The translations under genes were made by a program, and so were the position numbers. Shown here one piece after another: positions 21,601 to 34,299 of a DNA stretch of 64,000 bases. The stretch spans positions 300,127 through 364,126 of the forward strand of contig JAVSML010000938.1 of NCBI GenBank assembly GCA_038503035.1. The letters run 5' to 3'. Every line of letters starts with the position of its first letter. Position 1 is the first letter of the stretch. Source of the DNA: Crocodylus rhombifer. Taxonomy: Eukaryota > Chordata > Crocodylia > Crocodylidae. Under the pieces are notes generated by a model. It was not told the origin of the DNA, did not search any database, and worked only from the letters and a program-made list of their open reading frames with translations.

Positions 21601-23606
21601 ACAATAGATTAAAACCTGCTGTTCTCTGCAAAATGTAAAAGTGCCTTTTCCAACACTTTGAACTACTGTGTTAAAACTTCGTAGGTAGCTTTCGTTTCAA
21701 CGGTGTAATCTTCTGGAAGGTTTCTGGGGCTTGTTTGGTTTTTTTCTCTAATGGATTTGGTAAAGGTGTAAGAAAAGAGTTCTTAAAGGGGCTTGGCCAG
21801 GAAGGCTGGGATTTTCTTGCTGTTTTTCCTGTGGGAGATGCATTTCTGAATGGACTTTGGGGCCTTCTGAGAACTTCCCAAATTCAAACCCACTCCTGTC
21901 CACGTTCAGCCCAGCGGGAATAAGAGACAAAACTTCCCGTGCCATTAGGAGCCATCACCTTTGTCTTTCCAGCTCAGGCTTTGGACAATAAAGTGGACCC
22001 CAAAGCAGAGTTTCCTTTCTTTTTCCTTTCCTTTTTCTGTTGGCCTGTAGGTCCCTATAACAAAGCACCGTCCTGATCTTCAAGGCCTTTTTGGATGGTT
22101 GTCTCCTGGCGAAGGCGAGGGCAGGAAAAGTAGGGTCTGTGGCCGAGCTCCGTAGCTACTGCCCGATGCCTGGCGGAGGACACCAGCTGAAAGCGTTTGC
22201 TTTTGTAGCCCTTATGGGACCAGACAGGCCTGTGCCTGAAGAGCAGCTGGAGACGCAGCCACATGTTCGCATACAAAGGGTTTGGGGCCTGGCATGTGGG
22301 CTTGGCTCCTTCTTGGATTGATTGCATTTTTGCTGATTACAGCTGGAACCGAATCTGGCCTTTTCCATGTTCCACTCTCGGCAATTTGCATTCATTTAAA
22401 CCAGCAACTGGACTGCGAAGAAGGGAAAGCCAAACAGCGCACACAATGCAACCCGTTTTGATTGTTCTCCATGCAAGGAGGCAGCGTTCCTCGATGCCAG
22501 TCTGTTGTCCCCAATTAGGATGCTCATGTTCCCCATGTCCAAATTGTTGAGTTTGGGGTTTTCTTCCCTCCCTGATTTTTTCCATTCAGCTGGAGAGACA
22601 CCCAAAAGACTGAGTTGTGAAAGGAGTGGAAGTTTCGACACTGATTTCAGTGGGATGAAAACCAGACTCAAGCTTGGGTCGGGTTTTCCTACAAGGCTGT
22701 CTCGGGTCACTGGTATAGTCAGCGAAGCTGGAATGTTTTATTCCCGTTAACCTTTCTTCCCTGCCCCAGGCTTTGGTGGTTGGGATAAAATAGAGCTCAG
22801 ATCCCAATAAACCTGGTTTTGGTTTTGCAAACCTCAAGCCATCTTGTTTGGCTCTTCCTAGAAATGAGATGGAAGCAAAACTGTCCAGCAGAGCCCCCAA
22901 ATCCTTTGATGATGGAGAGAAAATGGAGCCCAGATCTACGCAGGCCTCATTTTGGATTTGCGTTTTGCAAACCATAACCCAGTGGAGGCTTTCTCCAAAC
23001 CACACCTAAAATCCAGCTTCCTCCCCCCATCCCTAGCAGTTACTAAGACGAGCCTGTTATCCTGCAATCAATTTAATCGAACCATGACAGCGAGAAACCC
23101 TGCGTGGAGTTCAGCTGGCATCAGGAGTGCGGCTCTGGGGGAAAACGCGGCCTGCAAGGAGGATGGGAGCGGGATGCTTGCAGCGCAAACGTGCATCGCA
23201 CCTGTGCTGTTAAAATGCAAGTTGAACTGAGGTCCAGACACTTCCTGATATTTAGCACAGCTCGACTCGCCATGAAATTATATTGCACGTGTAATTTAAA
23301 AGGGCAGGGAAGGAAAACTTCCAGAGCTGGGCGGCAGTCGGGAGGCCTGGAGAGTCGTGCACGGAGAATCGGAGAGGGGATAGCAGGGCGCAGGGTGCAT
23401 TGGCCTTCAGCACCCCTGCCTGGTGTCTGGCACGAGCCGTGTCGTGGCCTGTTCTGTCGAGCACTGGGTTAGTGTTGCAGTGACTGGGAAATGGGCACAT
23501 GAGCCAGTGAAGTAAGGCACGGGAAGAAGAATAAGCTCCCTTACGGAGGGGCAAATGGGGAATCTGCACCTATTCTAGCTACCCCCCCACCTCCTTCGTC
23601 GCTTAG
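18691..23606. other. Long unique stretch, nothing recognised
   Basis: About 4.9 kb without a recognisable gene or interspersed repeat, apart from a T9/G13 run at 19823-19844. The block 19945-20180 is AT-rich with AAGCTGATTAAGCTTGGG and AAGCTTAATTAAAATCAAGG, containing homeodomain-type TAAT cores, and is a candidate conserved element by composition only. Reading frames up to 179 codons (18704-19243, minus) show no domain. Confidence 0.4.
19823..19844. repeat. T9/G13 homopolymer junction
   Basis: Nine T followed by thirteen G. The length is prone to sequencing and assembly error. There is no other functional signal. Confidence 0.95.
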
Positions 23607-23805
23607 GTCTGGGACAGACATCGCATAAACCGACTTGGGCCAAATCAGTTCAGTCTCATGCTACATTCAACCACATTTATCTCAAACCCGTTTCAGCCAT
23701 TTTCAAACTGGCTGATGTGCACTGAAACATCTGTTCTGTTACGGGTTTCATCCAGTTCCTGATCACTTAAACCGGTTTATGTGTAATCTCTGTCCCTAGC
23801 CCTAG
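23607..23805. mobile_element. GGGACAG-type MITE, copy 3 (best preserved)
   Basis: The left end TCTGGGACAGACATCGCATA then AACCG and the right end CCGGTTTATGTGTAATCTCT then GTCCC are inverted complements with a few mismatches. The interior contains TTTCAGCCATTTTCAAACTG and GTGCACTGAAACATCTGTTC, shared with the 1.5-kb copy. About 195 bp, no coding capacity. Confidence 0.78.
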
Positions 23806-26800
23806 GGTAAGGAGGCAGAAGGAGGAGGGAAGCATGTAATAATGATTCCTGTTAGTGTAGGGTGGGCACTGACATTTTGATGAGAAAAATATTATTAGTA
23901 AAAAAACAAACAAAAAAACCCCCCTCAAGACTGTTCAGCCCCAAACTTCTGAGACTGGCAGATACTTTATGGGGGAGGGGGGAAATATGCTTAGCTTAAA
24001 AACCTAATTTTCCAATAAAATCATGTCAAGCCAGAAAATGCTGCAGCCTGAAATGATGGGAAGGGACCAAAAGAAGACACAGTTGGTGGCCAACACCTCT
24101 GCCCCATCTAGCGCGGTGTGCACTCCCAGCTGCTTCAGGCAGGGTGGCTTGGTGGAGGGTCGGGTCCATAGGCTGCAAACACAGCACTGCAGTGGATAAC
24201 GACTGTGAATGTGGCATTTTAGGGTCTGGCATTTCGTTTTGCTCTGGGCAGACTTCTTTGCCGCACACTACAAACAACTTTGCAAATAACCTGCCTGTCT
24301 CCTGACACATGCCCCGTGCCCAACTGAGGCCAGATTTGTGGTAGATTCGTGGCAGGTGAAATACAGGTGGCGACAGTGGATTCGGCTTAGCAGTTGCATT
24401 GCATAGCACAGACAGGGGCTGGTCTGAACAGCGGGTCTGGGTCAAATTTACTCCGAATTCAGGGGACAGCATGGTTCTTCCTAATTGCCATCCCTACAGG
24501 CTCCACTCCCCTTGCCTCTAAGCAAAGCCTGTAACTCAGGGCACCGTCTCAAGGCAAACGGGAACTGCACATGTGACCGAAGAGAGAAATTTGGCCTGTA
24601 GGACATTTATTACTAGTGATGCTGTGTGAAAAGGAGAAAAAACACAGCTTGGCTTTCTGATTCCAGGTTGAGTATTTGGAACCGCACTGGGGACTGGATT
24701 ATCCATTCCCCAAACTGCTGTGGATTTGGATGAGGAGTTTGGATTCGAGCCCCTCTCCACTTACCATACTATACAAATCAGGGTTTGGCAAAGGATCAAT
24801 GATAAACAGCAGTCTGAGAGACAGCATGGTCGACACAGGACAATTTTCCCACCAGAAATGTCAGTGGAAATATTGGAGAGGTTATCCCGAAGCAGTTACA
24901 GTTTGGGAGGCTCCAGCAAAAGCTGGTTTACACCCTTTCCAGCCATAATGCATGGGCCATATTCTGGATCAGACTGCAGAGAAGCATCTGCTTCCCACGT
25001 TACAACTGATTTTCCTCCAGTCTATTTTGATGCAAGTTTATTCAATCAGGTCTCCCGCGATATCTGCTGTGCTCCAGGTCTGAGCTGCCATTTACTCCGG
25101 GTAAATCCACGAGTCGCACATCTGGATTAAGATTAACACTTTTTGCAAGGTGGTCCTTGTGGGACCCCTGATATGTTTTGCAACGCACCAAGCATATGGA
25201 TGCTCCTTGATAAATACCAAGCAGAGGTACCTTGATACTATAGGTACTACGCAATTTAGAAGTGCATTCATGGAAACTGTGTAATACTTCTTGGTAGGAG
25301 CTGTAGCCTGTTTCTTTCGTACAGATTAGAAGCCAAGTTGAACAGGAAAGTAGAATGAGTCATAACCTGTGCTGGTGTCTTTATTATTTCTTTCAGCCCT
25401 TCAAAATTATACTGTACTTAATCCATCCAACACAGTGTTGCCATGGCAGAGAGGTGGCCAGCTAAAGCAGTACACTGAAATCTCCTTTGCCTCTTAAATC
25501 CATATTTAGATAGGGCTGCACACTCTGTCTTGGTTGGCTGCTTCTCTGAGACACAGGATAGCACCCACTAGCTCTCGCACGCACATTAACAGAGGCACAG
25601 GTGTGAAAATGCGTGCTTACTCATGGTTGTGCACATATGCACGCTCACTTGCACCACGTGTTCTTTTCCACGTACTCATACTCAGGTCACGTGTTTGACA
25701 AAGAAGCTTGCACGTGTCTTTTCACACACGTATGCACATCCACCTTACAGTCCCAAGTACACCCATTTTTGTACATGCACAAAAGAATTGCATACCCAGA
25801 CCGGGCTCTAGACTCCCTGCACACCACAAGCAGCACAGACACATGTGCTACGCACTTACCCACATGCCACGTCTCGACTGCTGCTCACCAGGCGCTGTTC
25901 ACCTTGACGTCTATCCGAGGAGCATCGTTACGCTATTGTAACAAAACCCTCGAAAGCCAACGGCCCAGACTTGGGGATTTTATTGCACCATTAACTTGGA
26001 CAACGAAATTCTTCAGGGAGGATATTTCTTGAGACATGCACTTTTGTCAGGCAGCTTTTCCATCTGACCCATGGCCATGGGAGTAATGACAGCCCCTAAC
26101 GCACACATGCTGTTTGCTGATTGGTACCGCGATCCCAGGACAGTGAATCATGAGCCTGGTGAAGTTTCCTACTTAATTAGGTGCGAAAAGTCAATGGAGC
26201 CTTGTGGCTCTCGCTAAGGGAAGGTCGGAAGATTGTTCCATGGACAACTCATTTCCATCCTGCCAGGAGCGGCGGCATGACGGCCTGCTTGCTCTTCCAT
26301 AGCACTACCGCAATCGCTGACAAAAACGTGCAGCGCGTGTGTGTCTGCAAAGCCTTTCACCCTGGAAGAGGCTAACGTAATCTTGGATATGCTGCCTTCT
26401 ACGCAGGCTTCTCTGTAATTGGCTCCTAGCTCCATTAAATCCTATTCTGATCAGCTTTGTTAGCCTGGCGCCTCTGCAGAAGCTCAAACTCCCAGGGCCT
26501 GTCTCTGAGGAGCAGTAATGCAAGGAGTGTGGAAAGTGCATTAAAGAGGATTGGAGACTTCTGACTCTCCCGCTGACCCGACTTGCTGGTTTTTCCTTTC
26601 GGGCATGGAGTTCGGGTGTTCCCTCTTGCAGGGGGTCACTATGCTTAGCAAGCATCAAACGCCTAGATCATTTGCAATCTACTATCAGCGCTGCATTTCT
26701 GCGGCCCATCCTGCAGGAGAAAGCGCTTTCCTAGGAATGAAGATGTTCAGTGCTCCCAGCAAGGGTAGAAAGTATTATCAACCCTTCTTCAGGGACGTTC

Positions 26801-27290
26801 AAAAGTGCTCTCAAGTCCCATTCAGGCCTCTACATTTTGGAAAAATCTAGGCTGAAGGTGCTAAGCATGGGGAGATTGGGCCGTGGGTGCTTTACTGCAG
26901 GCCAGTGGTAACGTTGGGAATAGATCTGGGTCTCACTGGCTCGGGGGCATGTGTTTCTAATGGCATGGTTGTGCTGCCCACTGCCCCTGATTTAACAGGT
27001 TTATATCATGCAGTTTTCTATGCTCTGCAATGGTGAATTCATGGCATGACTGGGGACTGAGTGAAGGCCGGCTGGGAGGGAAAGCAAAACATGGTCTCGC
27101 TGGGGCCTAGTGTGCACAAATGACAGATAAAATGCCATGTGTTGATTTCTGTTTGGGGATTTCCAGAACATTTCTGTTTGTGTTTCACGGGACCTTCAAG
27201 ACGTCCACTGCAACCAGCGCTTGATGGCACTGGACACTGTGCAAACAGCCCCTGCAACAACGAGTGCACAAGCTTGAACAGAAAAAAAAA
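23806..27290. other. Unique sequence with a cryptic CA-rich patch
   Basis: No gene is recognised. At about 25588-25870 the sequence is strongly biased to alternating purine/pyrimidine words (GCACATATGCACG, ACGTGT, CACACACGTATGCACA) without a clean repeat unit, perhaps a decayed (CA)n tract. A, C and T runs occur at 23888-23930. Confidence 0.4.
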
Positions 27291-27412
27291 AAACAGATGA
27301 AATGACTTGACCAAGGCCCATGGAGCAGGTCAGTGGCAGAGGCAGAAGCTACACTCAGGTTTGCTGACTCCCAGAGCCAGATCTGTTAAACCAAGCTCCA
27401 TACCACTTCAGT
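27291..27412 (-). mobile_element. MIR SINE fragment
   Basis: ATGACTTGACCAAGGCCCAT, CAGTGGCAGAGGCAGAAGCT and CAGGTTTGCTGACTCCCAGA followed by AACCAAGCTCCATACCACT fit the reverse complement of the 5' half of MIR (sense order: tRNA-like head, CTCTGCCACT, CCTTGGGCAAGTCA). Confidence 0.75.
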
Positions 27413-28477
27413 TTGTTTAGTGTCTTTCATGTGACCTGCCCGCTGACAACTTTACAAACGTAGGTGATACGAGCACACGGGCAAATGGGAATTAAAACCC
27501 CCAGGGGAAGAAAAGAGCACGAAGAGAAACAAGCAAGGGAGGCAAGTGGTGTATGCTGGCAAGGGCAACTGGAAATGAGCTGATGAGATGAGAGGCACAA
27601 GGCAGCAGCAAAGGAAAAGGCTCTTGTCTTGCCAATACCATCTCAGCATCCACCGTCCACGCATACAAAACTAGGCATAAAGGTGGGCGTAGGTGGGGCT
27701 CGCAGTGAGCGCATGCAGGCACGTGCATGTGTACCCTTCTTTGTAGAGCACGTGAGCGTGTGTCATGGAAGAAAAGTTAATTCCCAGGTGACCGTGTGCC
27801 AAAATATTGGCACCTTCCCATCACCGCGGAGGGAATTGCAATGGAGAATAAATGCCCACCCCTCTCGTATGTTAAAAGCTGCCTGCATCGACGGGAAATT
27901 TTCTCTGGATCTTTGGATCAGGCCCCGACACTGCCCCGACAGCCTAAACACAAGCACTCCCAGGCACTTCAGGAGAGGATGTGGGCAGTCACCACACATC
28001 TTCTGGGGCTGACCACAGATCCAGTCACACATCACACGTGGTGTGACGGCAAACTCCTGACACATAGTCCAGACCTAACCCAGTTCTAGCGGGGGCATTG
28101 TTACAGCTTCCTGCTACCAAAGACTCCTTCAGAATATTACTATTGATATGTAGCAGATCCTTCTGCTAAAAATCCTGTCTCCCAGTCATTGCTATACAAC
28201 GGTGCCTGCGATGATCAGCATTTCTACCTAGTCTTGGACCTGGAAACATCTATGTTAACTCTTTAGTAATGGCAGCATTTCTTTATAGGGTCTCTGGCAG
28301 ATAGAAAAGATGATATGGCCAAAATGACTGTTCCCGTCTTCCAGGTTCTTTCTCAATGTACTCCATTCAGAACCCCCCAGCCATTTCATTATGTCAAAAG
28401 ACAATTTAAAAGAAAGTAGATTTCATTTCTCAGTGCAAATGAAACCACTTGGACTCAGACTGCATACACGAGGATGT
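27413..28477. other. Unique sequence, nothing recognised
   Basis: No gene or repeat is recognised. There are frames of 60-127 codons without domains. Confidence 0.4.
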
Positions 28478-28505
28478 TTGAAAAACCATAGCCATGGTTT
28501 TTCAA
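28478..28505. repeat. Perfect 12-bp hairpin
   Basis: TTGAAAAACCAT (28478-28489), loop AGCC, ATGGTTTTTCAA (28494-28505). The arms are perfect. It stands 25 bp before a CR1-like fragment. Function unknown. Confidence 0.95.
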
Positions 28506-28530
28506 TGAGCGCATTGAAGAAAGCTGCCCA

Positions 28531-28605
28531 AGTGTTGGTAATCAGCTTTCTGCAGTGCCTCGTACCAAGGGTGATAGTTTTTAAGACCAAAAGGGACCTC
28601 ATGTT
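28531..28605 (-). mobile_element. CR1-like 3' fragment, repeat pair member 1
   Basis: AGTGTTGGTAATCAGCTTTC, then TGCCTCGTACCAAGGGTGAT and TTTTTAAGACCAAAAGGGAC. The AAGACCAAAAGGGACC block resembles the reverse complement of CR1-type 3' ends. The same series recurs at 30095-30160, including the flank before it. Confidence 0.55.
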
Positions 28606-30094
28606 TTGAATGAGTGCATGAAATGCTTTGGAGGCATAAAATCACCCCAAAAAAGATGCCCTGATGAGATTTTGTAAGAAAGACGGAGAACTTTGCTATA
28701 GGTTTAATCCTCAGTGACATCACAGCTCTGCACCATGACATACGGGTGTCCCCTGATGACATAACAATGCTATTGATTGGTAGAGGTTGGCCAAGTGTCA
28801 ACCATCAGACTCCCTCTTCCATCTGTCCCTTCCCTTAAGGTCCAAATACGCTGCCTTCATCCAGCCCACCCCCAGATCACGCCAGCCAACGCACTCCCTA
28901 GCTGCGAAAGCTAAATGATGATGGATGACTTTTTTAAATAAGTGTGGCCAGCAGCCTGGTAATTGCAACCAATACTGAAAATGCAATCTAAACAAATTAA
29001 ATCGTTGCCTGGGTCCCTGGGGAGCGAGTACATTTGGACAGTAGGGGCGGGCGGGAGATTGTCCACCCATTTCCTTCGAATGCTCTTTGCCTGTATTGGC
29101 CGGTCGTGCGACACGTCCCTGGGGATGGGGCAGTGCATTAATGAACAAGCAGAGAAGGACTGACTGCAAAGGGAAAGGAATTTGTGAGAAGATGAAAGAA
29201 TATTTAGAAATGTAGCTATTGGGTACAAGCTTATTTGCAAGGCGAGGAGAAGGGAGGGCGTGGGGGGTGGAAATCAGCAACAGGTTGTCTGGCTGTTGCT
29301 GGCACATGGTCCCAACTGCCTGTTACCGTCGCAGAACAGATGTGGGCAGTTTCTCAGACGCTGAACTATTGAATATGTTTCTCCTTCAGGGATTATTACT
29401 ACTAAATAAATCTGCAGGTTTATATGTTTAGCAGCTGATGGGGATTCGACTCCCCCCCTTCCAGACTGTATTAGTCCTTGCAAGAAAAGCCAGCGCTAGG
29501 GTTTTAAGCCACAGAGAAAAAGAGAGAGTAAAAAAAAAATTTAAAAAAACCCCCAGGATATGATTTAGGAAATTTTAGAAACAGTGCTAGACCAAATGGG
29601 GGCATAATTTCCTACCCAAAGCATAGCTCATTTGTACATTAAGCCTGTTCCATGGTATATCTTGGACTCTGCGCACGCTGGCTTAACCACCAGTTCATAA
29701 ATTCGGCTGGAAGCTTTAGGATTTGTGGCCTGGGAAGGGATCTTTTTCTCTCTCCTGGTGATATTGCACTATTTCTTTCTTCATTTTTTTCCTCCCCCCT
29801 CCTCTCCCTCGGAGCTGAGTTTAAGGAACATGGGGCTTTGCATTTGCAGTGTTTTAAGTTCCATTGAAAATATTCCTTGATCAGCCCCAAAAGGGAAGAT
29901 GCAGATCATAGGATTCTGCACCCAAACCATTCCAGCTCCTAGTTTATAGTGTCAGGATCAGTCCAGGGCCTCGGCTGAAGGGATAGCAATCCTACAAACA
30001 TCTGCATTTCAATGTCCATTAGTTATTAAAAAATGTAAACCTAATTTCCTTGAATGCACCTTTAAGCAAACCGTGTTGGGGTATGGGAATGACC
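28606..30094. other. Unique sequence, nothing recognised
   Basis: No gene or repeat is recognised. The block 28905-29025, with TTTTTTAAATAAGTGTGGCC and AAACAAATTAAATCG, is repeat-free and AT-rich and could be conserved non-coding DNA. Confidence 0.4.
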
Positions 30095-30200
30095 CAGTGT
30101 TGGTAATCGCTAGCGCCTCGTACCAAGAGCCATGGTTTTTAAGACCAAAAGGGACCTTTATAACCATCTCGTGAAGCCTTCTGTCTCCCACAGCCTAAAA
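30095..30200 (-). mobile_element. CR1-like 3' fragment, repeat pair member 2
   Basis: CAGTGTTGGTAATCGCTAGC, GCCTCGTACCAAGAGCCATG, then GTTTTTAAGACCAAAAGGGA and CCTTTATAACCATCTCGTGA. The second half follows the 'AGAAGGGACCATTATGATCATCT' pattern of an old CR1-type 3' end in reverse complement. It pairs with 28531-28605. Confidence 0.55.
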
Positions 30201-31660
30201 CACCTCACTCAGCAACTCGTGCAGCAAGTCACAACTTCTCTTTGAACTACATCAAGGGCCAGTTGATGAGAGGTGTGGCATGGTGGGCCCCATAAAAAGT
30301 ATTTGCCATTCTGTGTCTGCACAACAGCCTCTGGTGAGAGCAACTCCTATATCTGGGGAGTGCAAATATTGTTCATGGCCCTGCTTCCACCATCCCTCAC
30401 GCCAGAGCGCATCAGAGGTGAGAAAAGGGAGTCCCTTTATTGCAATGGGTGGAGTAAAGTGTGTATTGCTCACTTTCAATGTCACCAGCATCCAGGATGC
30501 CTCCACAGATGGGGAGTGGATTTGCCCAGAAGATCCTAGCATAACCTGAATGAATATCTGCCAGAGTCACTTGGTATCTGACCTGCAGGAAAGGGCATCC
30601 TATCTCTTCCAGCCTGACTGGGAACCACACACATCGTAGGAAACCGAACAGAAGCACCAGCAACAAGTGGCCCTGTGCCCATTTATTTAGAGCCGGGACA
30701 GCCTCTGGTGTAGGAGGACCAAGGCTGGGAGCCCAACAATGACACAGTGCGAGAGCTTGAGGGCTGAACAATGTACACAAGAACCCCTGACTACTATGAA
30801 ATAAAATTATCATCCTTATGGCAATGAGTGCCGGACGACAACGATCCTCTCTGCATCCCTCCAAGGGCAACAACCATTGGGCTGGCCGTGCCAAACACTG
30901 GTAGCCCTCAAGCAAATCCAGAGTGTGGCATCATCAATAGCTTAGATAGTAAGTGGGCAGGATGCCTCTGCTGAGGGATATACCAGAGCCTACATTACAC
31001 CAAACTGCCATGGTTACTAGAGCTGGTCAACATTTCCTCATCCAAGCAATAGTGTTGGCCACAGAAGGCTTGGTGATGAAAACAAAGGAAATGCATCATT
31101 TTCAGTGTAACTTTCAAGAGTTTTAATAACCAAAAGCTTTATGGCAAACATAACTGCCTTGTTGTTTTTGAAATATTTTGGTGAAAACCAGAAAAAAGAT
31201 GTTTTGGAAGAGGGTCAGTTTTGAGACAAACCTAGAAATAGTTGTAGGAAATTTGGGGGGCCTTTTACCAGGAAAAATAATGTTGCTTGCTGCATGCGTC
31301 CAAGCTGTTGTGAGAAATCGAGGTACGAGGCGGTATGCCTCGGGCCCTCCATCGGTCAGATTAGAGGGTGGAAAAAGTATAAAATGCTGTCACATGAGGC
31401 CGCACTTCACACAAGCACTTTTTTCCTGGTCTCTGTCTGCCTTGCCCTGCACCCGTCGCACATTGATGGAGCTGTCTGTGTTTCATAGGATGTTCTGTGC
31501 TGTGGTGAGGTCTACGTGGAAATTTTGATGGAAAATTAATTCGGTTGAAAACAGAGAGTGTGAAAACACTGATGCGACGCTCCAAAATAAACAAGCTTAA
31601 ATTTTATAAATCTATTTGATTTAACGAGGATTAAACCCATGGTGGGGCAGAAGGCCAAAA
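30201..31660. other. Unique sequence, nothing recognised
   Basis: No gene is recognised. Frames to 167 codons (30412-30915, minus) show no domain. Confidence 0.4.
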
Positions 31661-31735
31661 CAGTTGCCTGTGAAGCCAAACGACTGGACTCACAGGCCTG
31701 GAAAGTACCGTCCCATCCTATACTTCTATGAAACA
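31661..31735 (+). mobile_element. Possible CR1 3'-end fragment
   Basis: GACTGGACTCACAGGCCTGG, then CGTCCCATCCTATACTTCTA and TGAAAC resembles the plus-strand CR1 terminus (GGACT..GGTCCCTTCCAACCCTA..TTCTATGA) but is strongly diverged. Confidence 0.4.
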
Positions 31736-32190
31736 ATGCAAAATGGAGAGAAGTGTGAGCTGGATTGCTTGTGGTGGTAATTTCAGTATCAGTAACACCT
31801 TCTCTGTAAAGAAGGAGGCAAGTTTCTTTGTAAAGTGCACTTCAGAGGGTTAATTCATTTCTGACAGGGATTTTGACATTTCTGTCCAACCCAAACCACA
31901 TGCCCCACCTTTTAATAGGGTGGTGTCCCCCCACTGCCACGACCACCTTCCCCCACTGGCTTTCAGAGCATAATCCCCTGCTCAGACAAATAAGCGTGAC
32001 AACTGAATTACTGGGCCTTTGGGGGACCAACGCGTTCAGCACTGAACACAGATGTAGAGAAAGAAAGGTTGATGATTAAAATGTATCCGCCTGGTCATGT
32101 CCTGCTTTCATTTTGCAGGTCAGAAGACACATCTTGCCGTCCCTCTTCCCATCCTTAATGTGTGATTGAAATTAATAAAACAACCCCTAA
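31736..32190. other. Unique sequence, nothing recognised
   Basis: No gene or repeat is recognised. Confidence 0.4.
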
Positions 32191-32330
32191 GGGATTTGAC
32201 GGATGTAATATAATCCACATTTTGTAGGTGGGGAAACTGAGGCCTTACAAGATTAAAAGAACTTGCCAAAGGCCTCCGTGTTTAAATCCAGATTATATTT
32301 CTCGTTCCTGGCTCCCATGTGTGGTCAGCA
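32191..32330 (-). mobile_element. MIR SINE fragment
   Basis: AATCCACATTTTGTAGGTGG, GGAAACTGAGGCCTTACAAG and AACTTGCCAAAGGCCTCCGT, then TTAAATCCAGATTATATTTC, follow the reverse complement of the MIR body and head in order. Confidence 0.85.
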
Positions 32331-34299
32331 GGTCTCTGAAGGTATCTCCGACATGTTTTTACAGTGTGGTGAGAGTCTGTATGTAGCTAGATTGGATGTA
32401 TTTTCATCTCCACTACAAGTTCTCATTGAATCACCATGCGGTTAGGTAAGGACAAATCCAAAACAAGGTCTCGCATTACAGGTGGGAAGCCAATACAAGT
32501 AGTGTGGGACGACTTACATCACAGGACTAAGGTTAATGTATTTCACAATAGTGTGCAAAAATCTTTTAACAGATTGTTCTATTTTATTTTACAGAAAAAA
32601 GGAGAGTGGCAGGGGGAGTAAGGAAGAGCAACTCCCCGATGGGCTGACTCTCTAGTCTCCTTTTAAAGATTCAGAGAGACAGAGAGACAAAAATAATAAC
32701 AACGAAAAACAAAAATACATGTTTTAATCAATGGGATGCAGCAAGTAACATTTAAGTCCCAATTTGGGTGAATGAACACAATATTACACTGTTTTAAGAG
32801 AACTTTGGCAGCTTTTTTACTGCTGTGTTACAGCAAAGTTGTTCTTAGAAACAAAAGGTTTGAATTAATGGTGTTTTAATGTACAGGATATGACAGAAAT
32901 GAAATGCAGAAACAGTTGGCCTGCACGCTGGAAGCCAAGTCAAAATAAAACTTGGCTGAAAGCCTGCAGGGCTCCTTCGGGACCCCCAAAAGGGGTGTGA
33001 ACATTAACTCATACAGCAATAACCCCGGCAATCAGGAGACTGCTTCAGACTCCCACTAATGCAATAATTGCCTTAGCATAACCGTCTTCAATTGTCGTAT
33101 TAAAGCACAGCCTTGATCACTGGCTAAAATCACACAAGTGGAGCAGGGCGGAAGTCTTGAGTCAGCGACGATCCAGGTCAGTGGCAAGCGTCCTCTTGAA
33201 GGATGAATTGAGCAAAAGGTCCAGACCGGTTATCTGGGTCCAGTCACTGTTAGATTAAAATATACAGTGCTTTTCTTTTATTATTTAAAGCATATCAAAC
33301 AGTCCTTTTGAGTGCATCAGCTACTTCCATCTCATTAGGGGGAGAGATCACGGTCAGGTCTGAAACACAAGACCTCCGCTGGGATTTTCCACCACTGCCC
33401 ATCACCCAAGCAGGAGCATCCCACCTCTTCCAGCCTCAGACCTGTCCCTCCTACCTCGTGCATTTTCTAGCTTCAATTCATGATGGTGCCAGCTTGTTCC
33501 AGAGGGCTTGTTTTAATTGGGACCAGACAGAAGTTGGGTTATTAAAAATAGAGACTCGTTCCACCCAATTGAGAGGAGCTAACTAAGCATGAAACTGCCT
33601 AAAAATACACCCGTCTCAACTTCTATACACATGTGAGCGTCTGGGCATACATGTCATTGATTCGAACTAGAACCCTGTTTGCAGGCCAGCGTATTTTTTT
33701 GCCTCCCTCCCCCAACATTAAATTGAATTGTAAAAGCTGTTTTTCCTTGCCGCGCTTTTCGTACTGCTGTGTTTATTAGAGTCCAGAGGTTTGGGGAGGC
33801 TTCTGGCTGTTTTGGCCACTGTGCCATCTCCATGGCGCATCTCCAAAACAACCACGATTTTGCAAGTGCAGTTCTCGGGACGTTTTGCTAGAGGTCTGCC
33901 GAGACAAGCTGGCCGGTCACGTGTTTCTGGCAGCTCTTCCTTGTTTCCAGCTGCTTTGGAAAGAGGCAGCGCAAGGAATTGTAAGAGGGAGGATTGAGCA
34001 AAGAAGAGGAGCTAATTTTGCTGGGTTCTTGAGGCCCATGAGAAGAGGTGGAGGCACTGGAAATGGAGTTGCTCTCAGGGGTGGGAATCAGAAGTAAGAT
34101 ACAGCGGCTAATCCCTGGGGGGGGCAAGAGCTGCAAGTCATTGTTTAAATAGTTACTAATGACAGCGGGACCGTCGATGGGAAAAGAGAAATCGGCTATC
34201 ACTGGGAACTGGACACCGCATGGGGAAAGGCATGTCCAAGGGGCAAGGGAATGAGGTAGAAAGGGCAGCAGAGCAGCCAAAGGATGGCTGATTCTCTGG
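32331..34299. other. Unique sequence; candidate conserved block
   Basis: No gene is recognised. The stretch 32690-33200 is repeat-free with several TAAT/ATTA words (AATGCAATAATTGCCTTAGC near 33058) and could be conserved non-coding DNA. This is a suggestion from composition only. Confidence 0.4.

Noticed and set aside
25588..25870. Minisatellite in CA/GT-rich patch
   Set aside because: No consistent repeat unit could be aligned; it is only compositionally biased.
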